Shown: positions 19,182 to 28,154 of the stretch, piece after piece
Numbering within the stretch: the first letter of the stretch is position 1
Layout of the letters: each line of letters begins with the position of its first letter
From: Candidatus Competibacteraceae bacterium
GTDB taxonomy: Bacteria; Pseudomonadota; Gammaproteobacteria; Competibacterales; Competibacteraceae
DNA length: 64,000 nucleotides
Assembly (NCBI GenBank): GCA_016699715.1
Contig: CP065007.1
Span: 2,604,001 to 2,668,000, forward strand
Direction: 5' to 3'
Translations under genes and position numbers: made by a program
The notes under the pieces: generated by a model
The model's input: only the letters and a program-made list of their open reading frames with translations
Told to the model about the DNA's origin: nothing
Database searches by the model: none

Positions 19182-20012
19182 TCAGTCGGCGAGGGCGGCG
19201 GACAGGCAGGCCTGATCCATGGCCTGGCGCATGGCGGCGATCTGCGCGGCGACTTCCCGGCGCATCCGTTCGGGGTCGTCAGCCAGTTCATGCATTCTGG
19301 CGACCAGCGCGCTGCCCACCACCACGGCGTCGGCGACCTGGGCGACGGCGGCGGCGGTCGCTGGGTCCTTGATGCCAAAGCCGACGCCCAACGGCAGATC
19401 GGTGCAGGCGCGGATTGCCGCCAGCTTGTCGGCCACTTCGGCGACATTGAGCGCGGCCGAGCCGGTCACGCCCTTGAGCGAGACGTAGTAGAGATAGCCC
19501 CGCGCCAGTTGGGCGGTGTGGCGGATGCGCTCGACGGAACTGGTCGGGGCCACCAGGAAGATCGGAGCAATGCCGGCGGCGTTCATTAGTTCGATCGGTT
19601 CAACCGCTTCTTCCGGCGGCAGATCCACGGTCAGCACGCCGTCCACTCCGGCGTCGCGGGCGGCGGCGACGAATTCTCCGTGGCCCATGCGCTCGATGGG
19701 ATTGAGATAGCCCATCAGGACCAGCGGGGTTTGCGCGTCGGTCTGGCGGAATTCGCGCACCAGTTCCAGCACCCGCCGCAGGGTCATGCCCTGGGCCAGC
19801 GCCCGCTCGCAGGCTTTCTGAATAACCGGGCCGTCGGCCATCGGGTCGGAAAACGGCACGCCCAGCTCGATGATGTCGGCACCGGCCGCGACCAGGGCGT
19901 GCAGCATCGGTACGGTCAGTTCCGGGCGCGGGTCGCCGGCGGTGATGTACGGAATCAGGGCCTTGCGCCCGGCGCGGCGCAATTCCTGGAAACGGTGGGT
20001 AATCCGGTTCAT
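19182..20012 (-). CDS. trpA: tryptophan synthase alpha chain
   Basis: Cleaves indole-3-glycerol phosphate and passes indole to TrpB. The catalytic residues are E49 and D60 (IIELGVPFSDPMADG), and the phosphate-binding GVGFGIKDP loop is present. The ATG at 20012 gives 276 residues, the usual length; the frame is open upstream but reads through the trpB end out of frame. It begins 14 bp after the trpB stop with only a weak ribosome binding site, consistent with coupling to trpB. Confidence 0.97.
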   Translation of the reverse strand: MNRITHRFQELRRAGRKALIPYITAGDPRPELTVPMLHALVAAGADIIELGVPFSDPMADGPVIQKACERALAQGMTLRRVLELVREFRQTDAQTPLVLMGYLNPIERMGHGEFVAAARDAGVDGVLTVDLPPEEAVEPIELMNAAGIAPIFLVAPTSSVERIRHTAQLARGYLYYVSLKGVTGSAALNVAEVADKLAAIRACTDLPLGVGFGIKDPATAAAVAQVADAVVVGSALVARMHELADDPERMRREVAAQIAAMRQAMDQACLSAALAD

Positions 20013-20026
20013 AAGATTTAAGACTC

Positions 20027-21250
20027 TTACAGTTGGATGCCTTCCAGCGTGGCGACGGTATGGATGTCCTTGTCGCCGCGGCCGGACAGGTTGACCACGA
20101 TACTTTGGTCGGGGCGCATGGTCGGGGCCAGTGTCGTGACGTAGGCCAGGGCGTGGCTGCTTTCCAGCGCCGGGATGATGCCCTCGGTGCGGGTCAGATC
20201 GTGGAAGCCCTGTAGCGCCTCGCCGTCGGTGACGGCGACGTACTGAACCCGGCCGATATCCTTGAGCCAGGCGTGCTCCGGGCCGACACCGGGGTAGTCC
20301 AGCCCGGCGGAAACCGAGTGGGTTTCGGTGATCTGGCCGTACTCGTCGCTCAGCAGATAGGTGCGGTTGCCGTGCAGCACACCGGACTGACCGGCGCATA
20401 GCGTGGCGGCGTGGCGACCGGTGTCAATGCCGGAGCCGGCGGCCTCGACCCCGTAGATTGCCACCTCGCTGTCGTTCAGAAACGGATGGAACAGGCCGAT
20501 GGCGTTGGAGCCGCCGCCCACGCAGGCCACCAGGACATCCGGCAGCGCGTTGTGTTCGGTCAGCATCTGCTCACGCGCTTCGCGGCCGATCACCGCCTGG
20601 AACTCGCGCACCATCAGCGGGTAGGGGTGCGGCCCGGCCACCGTGCCGATCATGTAAAACGTGTCGTCCACATTGGCGACCCAGTCGCGCAGGGCCTCGT
20701 TGAGCGCATCTTTCAGGGTGCGCGAGCCGGAGGTCACCGGATGCACGGTGGCGCCCAGCAGCCGCATGCGGTAGACGTTCAGCGCCTGGCGCTGGATGTC
20801 TTCCGCGCCCATGTAGACCACGCATTCCATCCCCAGCCGGGCGGCCACGGTGGCGGAAGCCACGCCGTGCTGGCCGGCGCCGGTTTCGGCGATCAGCCGG
20901 GTCTTGCCCATGCGCTTGGCCAGCAGCGCCTGGCCAACGGTGTTGTTGATCTTGTGCGCGCCGGTGTGATTGAGATCCTCGCGCTTGAGGTAGATTTGCG
21001 CGCCACCCAGTTGTCGGCTCCAGCGTTCGGCGTGGTAGAGCGGGCTGGGGCGACCGACGTAATGGGCCAGATCGGCGTCCAGTTCCGCCAGGAATTCAGG
21101 GTCGCCGCGGCAGTCCCGCCAGGCATCGTTCAGTTCGTGCAGGGCTTCCATCAGCGTTTCGGCCACGAACCGGCCACCGTAGCGACCGAAATGACCGCTG
21201 GCGTCGGGAAACTGGCTGAAATCGACCGGGTTATGCAGTGCGGCTTTCAC
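20027..21250 (-). CDS. trpB: tryptophan synthase beta chain
   Basis: PLP subunit that condenses indole with serine to tryptophan. The PLP lysine is K100 in HTGAHKINN, and the phosphate-binding GGGSNAIG loop is present. It has 407 residues. Its start overlaps the end of trpF by 20 bp, so trpF, trpB and trpA form a coupled unit. trpFBA next to accD-folC is common in gammaproteobacteria such as pseudomonads. Confidence 0.97.
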   Translation of the reverse strand: MKAALHNPVDFSQFPDASGHFGRYGGRFVAETLMEALHELNDAWRDCRGDPEFLAELDADLAHYVGRPSPLYHAERWSRQLGGAQIYLKREDLNHTGAHKINNTVGQALLAKRMGKTRLIAETGAGQHGVASATVAARLGMECVVYMGAEDIQRQALNVYRMRLLGATVHPVTSGSRTLKDALNEALRDWVANVDDTFYMIGTVAGPHPYPLMVREFQAVIGREAREQMLTEHNALPDVLVACVGGGSNAIGLFHPFLNDSEVAIYGVEAAGSGIDTGRHAATLCAGQSGVLHGNRTYLLSDEYGQITETHSVSAGLDYPGVGPEHAWLKDIGRVQYVAVTDGEALQGFHDLTRTEGIIPALESSHALAYVTTLAPTMRPDQSIVVNLSGRGDKDIHTVATLEGIQL

Positions 21251-21875
21251 AATCGTTCACACCTCGAAAAAATGCATGCATTAGTCCGGCGCCCTTGATG
21301 CCCTTGGCGGTTTCCACGCCGCTGCTGACGTCCACCGCCTGGGGTCGGACCTGGCGGATCGCGGCGGCGACGTTGCCGGGATGCAGGCCGCCGGCCAGAA
21401 TCAGGGGCTTGCGGCGTTCGGTGGGAATTCTCGCCCAGTCGAAGCCTTGGCCGGAGCCGCCCATTTTGTCGCCGCCGTGGCTGTCCAGCAACAATCCGGC
21501 CGCGTCGGCGAAACGCTGCTCGTAGTCCCGTATATCGGCGTCGGCGCTCATCGGCACGGCCTTGAGATAGGGCAGGCCAAACGCCGCGCAGTAGGTCGCT
21601 TCCTCGTCACCGTGGAATTGCAGCAGGTGCAAGGGAACGTTGGATAGGACGGCGCGCACCGCCGCCGGTTCGGCGTTCATGAACAGGCCGACCGTGGTGA
21701 CGAAGGGCGGCAGGGCCGCGACGATCCGCCGTGCCGCGTCCGCGCTCACGTAGCGGGGGCTGGGCGGATGGAAGACCAGGCCGATGGCGTCCGCGCCCAA
21801 CGCGGCCGCCGTCATGCCGTCCCCGGGACGGGTGATGCCGCAGATCTTGACGCGGGTGCGAGGAGTCGGAGTCAT
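21231..21875 (-). CDS. trpF: phosphoribosylanthranilate isomerase
   Basis: (beta/alpha)8-barrel enzyme that isomerises N-(5-phosphoribosyl)anthranilate in tryptophan synthesis. The catalytic cysteine is C12 in VKICGIT and the general acid lies in QAVDVSSGVE near the C-terminus; LLDSHGG and LAGGLHPGNV are also typical. It has 214 residues. It is first of the trpFBA group; the 159 bp upstream contain no obvious leader peptide or attenuator. Confidence 0.96.
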   Translation of the reverse strand: MTPTPRTRVKICGITRPGDGMTAAALGADAIGLVFHPPSPRYVSADAARRIVAALPPFVTTVGLFMNAEPAAVRAVLSNVPLHLLQFHGDEEATYCAAFGLPYLKAVPMSADADIRDYEQRFADAAGLLLDSHGGDKMGGSGQGFDWARIPTERRKPLILAGGLHPGNVAAAIRQVRPQAVDVSSGVETAKGIKGAGLMHAFFRGVNDCESRTA

Positions 21876-22034
21876 GGAACGGGTGCTGGGCAGGGCGGGC
21901 GCGGCTTTAAAGGTGGAAGACTATCAGAATTCAGCCGGGTTTGTAGAGCGATGTTCGCTCTTGCCGCGTGGCGAATCACGACGTGGCGCGGGATGACCTG
22001 GACAAAAAATGTCGGGGGTATCGCCCAACCGGTG

Positions 22035-22730
22035 TCAGCCCGACAGCATCCGTGCCGCCAGCACGATTTCATAAACCCCAAACAGCATGACCAGCGTTCC
22101 CGTCAAACGGCGCACCGCCGGTCGCCGCACGAATTCCGCCAGCGCCGCCGCGGCCGTGCCCATCGCCAGCAGCGCCGGCAGGGTGCCCAGGCCGAAGCTC
22201 AGCAACAGCAGTGCGCCTTCCAGCGCTCCACCCGCGCCGATTGCCCACACCAAGACGCTGTAGACCAGGCCACAGGGCAGCCAACCCCATACCAGGCCGA
22301 TGCCCAACGCTTGCGCCGGCGTGCGTACCGGCAGCCAGCGTCGGCCCAGCGGCTCGATCCGCCGCCACAGTATGCCGCCGGCCCGTTCCAGCCGCCCCAG
22401 CACCGTTTGCCAACCGGCCAGATACAAGCCCAGCAAAATCATGAACAGCCCGGCCAGCAGTTGCAGCCCCAGCTGGGCACGATGGACCGGTAGCAGATGC
22501 GTGGCCCAGGCACCCACGCCGCCGGCCAGCGCGCCGGCAACCATGTAACTGATGATGCGCCCGCCGTTGTAGGCCAGCAGATACGGCAGACGGGCGCGCA
22601 GCGGATGCCCCGGCGCCGGTGGCAGGCCCAGGGTCAGCGCCCCGACGATGCCGCCGCACATGCCGAAGCAGTGCGCGCCGCCGCTCAGACCGATCAGGAA
22701 CGCGGCCAGGTAGGGAGGATCGATGGCCAT
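22035..22730 (-). CDS. UreH/TauE-SafE-like membrane protein
   Basis: Polytopic inner-membrane protein of 231 residues with about six hydrophobic segments. The early GAHCFGMCGGIVGALTLG and the later WGWLPCGLVYSVLVWA are the paired Cys-containing signatures of the sulfite exporter TauE/SafE / UreH-like family often linked to metal or cytochrome oxidase biogenesis loci. The cargo is unknown. It starts 10 bp after purU on the same strand, so the two are probably co-transcribed, though no functional link is evident. Confidence 0.75.
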   Translation of the reverse strand: MAIDPPYLAAFLIGLSGGAHCFGMCGGIVGALTLGLPPAPGHPLRARLPYLLAYNGGRIISYMVAGALAGGVGAWATHLLPVHRAQLGLQLLAGLFMILLGLYLAGWQTVLGRLERAGGILWRRIEPLGRRWLPVRTPAQALGIGLVWGWLPCGLVYSVLVWAIGAGGALEGALLLLSFGLGTLPALLAMGTAAAALAEFVRRPAVRRLTGTLVMLFGVYEIVLAARMLSG

Positions 22731-22740
22731 CCCGCCGCCC

Positions 22741-23592
22741 CTAGCGCAGCACCACGGTCTTGCCGCCGTTCAGGAACACCCGCCGTTCCAGGTAATAATG
22801 AAGCGCCCGGGCCAGCACGATGTTCTCGATGTCGCGGCCGACCGCCGCCAGGTGTTCCGGACTGTGCGCGTGGTCCACGCGCTCCACTTCCTGCTCGATG
22901 ATCGGCCCTTCGTCCAGGTTGGCGGTGACGTAGTGGGCGGTGGCCCCGATCAGCTTCACCCCGCGATTGTAGGCTTGATGGTAGGGTTTGGCGCCCTTGA
23001 AGCCGGGCAGAAAGGAATGGTGGATGTTGATCGCCCGCCCGGCCAGCGCCTGGCACAGTTCCGGCGACAGGATTTGCATGTAGCGAGCGAGCACCACCAG
23101 TTCGGTTCGGGTCTGCTCGACCAGATCCAGAATCTGTTGCTCCTGCTCCGGCTTGGTCGCCGCCGTCACCGGCAGATGGTGATAGGGAATCGCGTGCCAG
23201 TCGGCCAGATGCGCCAGTTCGCGATGATTGGAAACGATGGCGGTGATCTCCATCGGCAACGCCCCGGTGCGGTGCCGGTACAAGAGATCATTCAGGCAAT
23301 GCTCGGCCCTGGATACCAGCACCATTACCCGTGGCGGCCGGCGCCGGTCATACAGGCGCCAGTCCATTTCGAACTGCCGGGCCAGCGGGGTGAAATGCGC
23401 CAGCAGCGCCGGTTCGGTCGCTTCGTCCAGATCAAACACCAGTCGCATGAAAAACCGGCCGGATTCGGTGTCGCTGAACTGGCTGGATTCCACGATGTTG
23501 CCGCGATGGGCCGCCAGCACGCCGGACACGGCGGCCACGATCCCCACCCGGTCGGGGCAGGCGATGGTCAGGATATAGCGAAGGATCGGCAT
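22741..23592 (-). CDS. purU: formyltetrahydrofolate deformylase
   Basis: Hydrolyses 10-formyl-THF to formate and THF, balancing one-carbon pools and supplying formate for PurT-type purine synthesis. An N-terminal ACT domain (about 1-80) precedes the formyl-transferase-like domain with NIHHSFLPGFKGAKPYHQA and GATAHYVTANLDEGPII, which carry the catalytic Asn, His and Asp. It has 283 residues, the family norm. It lies between rssA and the TauE-like gene in a minus-strand run. Confidence 0.95.
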   Translation of the reverse strand: MPILRYILTIACPDRVGIVAAVSGVLAAHRGNIVESSQFSDTESGRFFMRLVFDLDEATEPALLAHFTPLARQFEMDWRLYDRRRPPRVMVLVSRAEHCLNDLLYRHRTGALPMEITAIVSNHRELAHLADWHAIPYHHLPVTAATKPEQEQQILDLVEQTRTELVVLARYMQILSPELCQALAGRAINIHHSFLPGFKGAKPYHQAYNRGVKLIGATAHYVTANLDEGPIIEQEVERVDHAHSPEHLAAVGRDIENIVLARALHYYLERRVFLNGGKTVVLR

Positions 23593-23649
23593 GGAGATTT
23601 CAACAGGGTTGCGCGAAAGAGGGCGGATTGTAGGCGAAACCGCAGCCCG

Positions 23650-24582
23650 TCACTCCGACTTTTCCATCAGGTTCAAGGCATCGCGCAGCAGCGGCAGGTG
23701 CAGCCGCACGCAGTCCATGCCGGCGGCGATGCCCTCGCTGGCGCGGTCGAAATCCATCAGCCCCAGATGCGCCAGGCGCGGCGCCAGCACCACGTCCGGC
23801 GGGTCGCCGGCCATCCGCGCCCGGGTGATGCGATCCTGCATGATGTTGATCGAGCCGGCCATCACGTCGAACAGGCTCGGCGGCTCATCCTCTTCCGGCC
23901 TCGGCGACTCCTGCGGCGGCGACAGCCGGTCGTGCAGATTCCCCAACACGGTCTGCCAGCCGGTGCTCAGCCGCCCCAGCAGGGGGCTGGATCTGAACAG
24001 GCGCGATGATCGTCCGCCCAAATGCCGGCCGATGATGTCGCCGTTCAAATTCACCGCGATCACCTGTTCCGCGCCCAGTGCCCGGCACAACGACACCGGT
24101 AGCGGGTCCACCAGCCCGCCGTCCACCAGCCAGCGGTCCTGAAACCGCACCGGGCTGAACAGTCCCGGCAGGGCGATGGAGGCGCGCACCGCCTCCAGCA
24201 GCGAACCCCTTTGAAACCACACTTCGCGGCCGGTTTGCAGATCGGTGGCCACCGTGCCGAACGGTTTGGACAGGCTCTCGATTCGCGCGTCTCCAATCCG
24301 CTCGCCGAAGGCGCGCATCAATCGTTCGCCTTCCACTCCACCGAGGCGCATGTCCATGTAGCGGATGATTTCCCACCAGTCGATCCGCGCGACCCACTCT
24401 TCCAGCCGGTCCAGCCGGTCGCTGGCGTAGGCCGCGCCGACCAGCGCGCCGATCGAGGTGCCCGCCACCACGTCCGGGACGATGCCGGCCTGTTCCAGCG
24501 CCCGCAGGACGCCGATGTGTGCCCAGCCGCGAGCCGAGCCGCTGCCCAGGGCGATGCCGAGCCGGAGTTTACGCGGCCGCAC
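23650..24582 (-). CDS. rssA: patatin-like phospholipase, RssA-type
   Basis: Serine esterase with the patatin Ser-Asp dyad: oxyanion loop GSGSARG (13-19), nucleophile S43 in GTSIG, and D154 in VDGGLVD. It has 310 residues, similar to E. coli RssA (301), whose physiological substrate is unsettled. The start is GTG at 24582, 9 nt after a good AGGAGG; the frame is open further upstream but that stretch lies inside moaB. The first 14 bp overlap the moaB end, so the two are translationally coupled. Confidence 0.85.
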   Translation of the reverse strand: MRPRKLRLGIALGSGSARGWAHIGVLRALEQAGIVPDVVAGTSIGALVGAAYASDRLDRLEEWVARIDWWEIIRYMDMRLGGVEGERLMRAFGERIGDARIESLSKPFGTVATDLQTGREVWFQRGSLLEAVRASIALPGLFSPVRFQDRWLVDGGLVDPLPVSLCRALGAEQVIAVNLNGDIIGRHLGGRSSRLFRSSPLLGRLSTGWQTVLGNLHDRLSPPQESPRPEEDEPPSLFDVMAGSINIMQDRITRARMAGDPPDVVLAPRLAHLGLMDFDRASEGIAAGMDCVRLHLPLLRDALNLMEKSE

Positions 24583-25114
24583 GACCGCCGCCCTCCTGTC
24601 CTTCCCGCAGGCGCGGCAACAGCTCGACCAGATTGCAGGGCCGGGTGCGGGCGTCCAACTGTGCTTGCAGGATGCGGTCCCAACCGGTGCGGCAGGCCCC
24701 GGTCGAACCGGGCAGGCAGAACATGAAAGTGGCGTTGGCCAGCCCGCCCAGCGCCCGCGATTGCAGGGTGGAAGTTCCAATCTCTTCCCAGGACAGCATG
24801 CGGAACAATTCGCCGAAACCGTCGATCTCCTTGTCCAGCAGCGGCCGAATCGCTTCGGGCGTGCTGTCGCGACCGGTCATGCCGGTGCCGCCGGTGATCA
24901 GCACCACTTGCACCGCCGGATCGGCGATCCAGCCCGACACCACCGCCCGGATACGGTAGATATCGTCGGGCACGAGCGTCCGGTCGGCCAGCCGGTGACC
25001 GGCGGCGCTCAGCCGCTCCGCCAGGGTTTGACCGGACGCGTCGTCCGCCAAGGTGCGGCTATCGGACACGGTCAGCACCGCAATCGCCAGCGGCAGAAAC
25101 TCACGTTCGTTCAT
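24569..25114 (-). CDS. moaB: molybdenum cofactor biosynthesis protein MoaB
   Basis: MoaB/Mog-family protein that adenylylates molybdopterin before metal insertion. It has 181 residues with the signature LITGGTGMTGRDSTPEA and, further on, LPGSTGACRTGWD. MoaB proteins are near this length (170-180). No other molybdenum cofactor gene is in the window. It is first in the run moaB-rssA-purU-TauE-like and diverges from hsp20. Confidence 0.92.
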   Translation of the reverse strand: MNEREFLPLAIAVLTVSDSRTLADDASGQTLAERLSAAGHRLADRTLVPDDIYRIRAVVSGWIADPAVQVVLITGGTGMTGRDSTPEAIRPLLDKEIDGFGELFRMLSWEEIGTSTLQSRALGGLANATFMFCLPGSTGACRTGWDRILQAQLDARTRPCNLVELLPRLREGQEGGGRAAA

Positions 25115-25158
25115 GACGGATACCCTTTTCGGCTTCGAAGAAAATCCGGTCGGAACCG

Positions 25159-25186
25159 CTTGAAATCCGGCGGACCGGCCTCACCT
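25159..25186 (+). promoter_or_regulatory. candidate sigma32 heat-shock promoter of hsp20
   Basis: CTTGAAA at 25159-25165 matches the sigma32 -35 consensus exactly. After 13 bp comes CCTCACCT (25179-25186), similar to the CCCCAT-type -10. The site is about 40 bp before hsp20, the first gene of a chaperone set, which supports the reading. Confidence 0.5.
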
Positions 25187-25225
25187 TACAAACATCGACC
25201 ACTGACTCATGCGAGGCTTCCTGCC

Positions 25226-25666
25226 ATGAACCCGACCCGTTTCGAACCCTGGCGGCATATGCACCACCTGCGCAATGAACTGGACCGGCTGTTCGAACCC
25301 TACAACGCCGGCAACGACCAATCCAGTATCGCCACCTGCGACTGGATTCCGGCGGTGGACATCAAGGAAGAAAAGGAGCGCTATGTGGTGCGCGCCGATA
25401 TCCCCGGCGTGGACCCGAAGGATATCGAGATTATCGCCGAAAACGGCATTCTGACTCTCCGTGGCAACCGTCCGGGCGAAACCCGCGAAACCCGCGCCGG
25501 CTACAGCCGGGTCGAACGGCCCTGCGGCAGTTTCTACCGCCGTTTCAGCCTGCCCGACACCGCCGATTTGGCCCGGATCGCCGCCCGCAGCACGCACGGC
25601 GTGCTGGAAATCGGTATTCCCAAGCTGACCCATACCGTGTCGCGGACCGTGAAGGTCGAAGGCTGA
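25226..25666 (+). CDS. Hsp20/alpha-crystallin small heat-shock protein
   Basis: ATP-independent holdase chaperone of 146 residues. The alpha-crystallin domain spans about 40-135: WIPAVDIKEEKERYVVRADIPGVD at its start, LTLRGNRP, and GVLEIGIPK containing the I-x-I-like C-terminal anchor region. The ATG at 25226 begins MNPTRFEPW, a typical Hsp20 N-terminus; the frame is open far upstream, but that part is antisense to moaB. A sigma32-like promoter precedes it and cbpA follows after 61 bp. Confidence 0.93.
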   Translation: MNPTRFEPWRHMHHLRNELDRLFEPYNAGNDQSSIATCDWIPAVDIKEEKERYVVRADIPGVDPKDIEIIAENGILTLRGNRPGETRETRAGYSRVERPCGSFYRRFSLPDTADLARIAARSTHGVLEIGIPKLTHTVSRTVKVEG

Positions 25667-25727
25667 ACCCGATGCCCGGCGGGGTCGCTCCCGCCGGTCG
25701 CTTGTGCCCAAACCGCCCGGAGCCGGC

Positions 25728-26672
25728 ATGAAATATAAGGATTACTACCAAATCCTCGGCGTGACCCGCAATGCCTCGGAAGAGGATATCCGAAAAGCCT
25801 ACCGCCGGCTGGCGCGCAAGTATCATCCGGACGTCAGCAAGGAAACCAACGCCGAGGACCGTTTCAAGGAGGTCGCCGAGGCCTACGAAGTGCTGCGCGA
25901 CGCCCAAAAGCGCGCCGCCTACGACCAGCTCGGCAACAACTGGCGGGCCGGTCAGGAGTTCCGGCCGCCGCCCGGCTGGCAGGGTGGACGGACATCCACC
26001 GGCGGTGGCTTCGGCGGCGATTTCAGCGACTTTTTCGAGTCGATGTTCGGCAACTTGGGGGGGCTCGGCGGCTTCGGTGGCGCGCGCGGGTCTCACGGTG
26101 GCGGACGCGGTTTCCAGTCCGGTGGCCAAGATCGAACCGTGGCGCTGGACATCAGTCTGGAAGAGGCTTATCACGGTGGCCAGCGCGCCTTGCAGTTGCA
26201 GACGCCGGAGATGGACGCCAGCGGTCGGGTCAGCACCCAAACTCGCACCTTGAACGTCAAGATTCCCGCCGGAGTGAGCACCGGCCAGAAGATCCGGCTG
26301 GCGGGCCAGGGCGGTGGTGGACCCGGTGGCGATCTCTATCTGAAAGTGACAATCAGGCCGCATCCGCTATACCAGGTCAAGGGGCGCGACATTACGCTGG
26401 AACTGCCGCTGGCGCCCTGGGAAGCGGCGCTGGGCTGCAAGGTCGAAGTGCCGACGCTGGGTGGTCCGGTAACGTTGAACATTGCGGCCAACGCCCACAA
26501 CGGCCAGAAGTTGCGGCTGCGCGGCCGCGGTCTGCCCGGTCAGCCGCCCGGCGATCAACTGGCGGTGCTGCGTATCGTCAACCCGCCGGCCGATACCGAG
26601 GAAGCGCGCGAATGCTTCCGGCGCATGGAGCGGGAACTTCCGTTCGACCCGCGCGCTCATTGGGGACGGTGA
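25728..26672 (+). CDS. cbpA: curved-DNA-binding-type DnaJ co-chaperone
   Basis: Type II J-domain protein of 314 residues. The J domain (about 4-70) has the HPD motif at 33-35, followed by a G/F-rich linker (about 95-140). Two C-terminal beta domains (VKIPAGVSTGQKIRLAGQGG and the later LPGQPPGDQL) follow with no zinc finger between them, which separates it from DnaJ proper. It would stimulate DnaK and deliver substrates. It sits between hsp20 and htrA in a plus-strand quality-control set. Confidence 0.9.
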   Translation: MKYKDYYQILGVTRNASEEDIRKAYRRLARKYHPDVSKETNAEDRFKEVAEAYEVLRDAQKRAAYDQLGNNWRAGQEFRPPPGWQGGRTSTGGGFGGDFSDFFESMFGNLGGLGGFGGARGSHGGGRGFQSGGQDRTVALDISLEEAYHGGQRALQLQTPEMDASGRVSTQTRTLNVKIPAGVSTGQKIRLAGQGGGGPGGDLYLKVTIRPHPLYQVKGRDITLELPLAPWEAALGCKVEVPTLGGPVTLNIAANAHNGQKLRLRGRGLPGQPPGDQLAVLRIVNPPADTEEARECFRRMERELPFDPRAHWGR

Positions 26673-26761
26673 CCTTGTAAGGTGGGTACCGGCCACCCGC
26701 CGACGGTCGCTCCCTGGCTTTAAATTGCCCGATGCCGTTCAAGATAGAGAGTTTTTGTCGC

Positions 26762-28138
26762 ATGAACAGCCAATGCCATTTCTTGCCAGTGGTCCTGCTG
26801 GTGCTGGGTCTCGCCGTCGCCGTTCCGCCGCCGGTTCAAGCGGCCCTGCCCGCCCTGGTGGAGGGCCAGCCGCTGCCGACCCTGGCGCCGATGCTGGAAC
26901 GGGCCACTCCGGCGGTGGTCAACATCGCCACCGAAAGCCGGGTGCAACTGCACCGCAATCCGTTGCTGGACGATCCATTTTTCCGCCGATTCTTCAATAT
27001 CCCCGACCAGCCGCGCGCGCGCCGGGCGCAGAGCGTCGGTTCCGGTGTGGTGGTGGATGCCCGTCGTGGTTACGTCATCACCAACCACCATGTGGTCGAT
27101 GGGGCCGATACCATCACCGTCACCCTGCGCGACGGCCGCCAGCTCGAAGCCAAGGTGATCGGCTCCGATTCGGAAAGCGACGTGGCGGTGATTCAGGTTC
27201 CCGCCCGCAATCTCACCGCGCTGCCGCTGGCCGATTCCGACCGGCTGCGGGTCGGCGACTTCGTGGTGGCCATCGGCAATCCGTTCGGGCTGGGCCAGAC
27301 CGTGACTTCGGGCATCGTCAGCGCTCTGGGCCGCACCGGTCTGGGCATTCAGGGTTATGAGGACTTCATCCAGACCGACGCCTCCATCAACCCCGGCAAC
27401 TCGGGGGGCGCGCTGGTCAATCTGCGCGGCGAACTGGTCGGCGTCAACACCGCCATCATCGCGCCCGGCGGCGGCAATGTCGGCATCGGTTTCGCCATTC
27501 CGGCCAACATGGTGGCGCGGCTCATGGAGCAAATCGTCGAGCATGGTTCGGTGCGGCGCGGTCAGTTGGGGGTGTCGGTGCAGGATCTCACGCCGGACTT
27601 GGCGCGGGCGTTCAATTTGTCCGCCAGTCAGGGCGCGATCATCGCCCAGGTTAGCCCCCGTTCCGCCGCCGCCAAGGCCGGGCTGAAAGAGGGTGACGTG
27701 GTGCTGCGGGTCAACGAGCGATCGATTCGCGACGGCGGCGGTCTGCGCAACGCCATCGGCCTGCTGGAAGTGGGCGAGGCGGCGCGGCTGGAAATCCTGC
27801 GAGATGGCAAGCCGCTCACCCTCAATGCCAAGGTAGGTGAGTACGTGCCGGCCAAGGCGGAAGGCGAGGTGCTCCATCCACGGTTGGCCGGAGCTACCTT
27901 CGAGGATATCGGGCCGAATTCGCCGCTGGCCGGGAAGGTACAGGGCGTGCTGATCGCGGGCGTCGATTCCGGTAGTCCCGCCGCCCGCGCCGGTCTGCGC
28001 AGAAACGATATTATCATCGGCGTCAATCGCCGCCCCATCTCCAACACCGCCGAATTGAGGCAACTCATGATCGATCGCGATGGGTTGTTGCTCAATCTGC
28101 TGCGCGGCCAGGAGGAGCTGGTGCTGATGCTGCGCTAA
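26762..28138 (+). CDS. degQ: periplasmic serine protease, DegP/DegQ (HtrA) family
   Basis: Envelope quality-control protease and chaperone of 458 residues. A Sec signal peptide (about 1-27, ending VQA) precedes the trypsin-like domain with the triad H110 (ITNHHVV), D140 (SDVAVI) and S214 (NPGNSGGAL), then two PDZ domains (about 255-345 and 365-455). I prefer the ATG at 26762 over 26732 because it gives a clean signal peptide and has an upstream AGAGAG. Whether it acts like DegP or DegQ cannot be told; the activation loop LQLHRNPLLDDPFFRRFF-like stretch is short, closer to DegQ. Confidence 0.92.
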   Translation: MNSQCHFLPVVLLVLGLAVAVPPPVQAALPALVEGQPLPTLAPMLERATPAVVNIATESRVQLHRNPLLDDPFFRRFFNIPDQPRARRAQSVGSGVVVDARRGYVITNHHVVDGADTITVTLRDGRQLEAKVIGSDSESDVAVIQVPARNLTALPLADSDRLRVGDFVVAIGNPFGLGQTVTSGIVSALGRTGLGIQGYEDFIQTDASINPGNSGGALVNLRGELVGVNTAIIAPGGGNVGIGFAIPANMVARLMEQIVEHGSVRRGQLGVSVQDLTPDLARAFNLSASQGAIIAQVSPRSAAAKAGLKEGDVVLRVNERSIRDGGGLRNAIGLLEVGEAARLEILRDGKPLTLNAKVGEYVPAKAEGEVLHPRLAGATFEDIGPNSPLAGKVQGVLIAGVDSGSPAARAGLRRNDIIIGVNRRPISNTAELRQLMIDRDGLLLNLLRGQEELVLMLR

Positions 28139-28154
28139 GCAAGTGTGTCCGGGC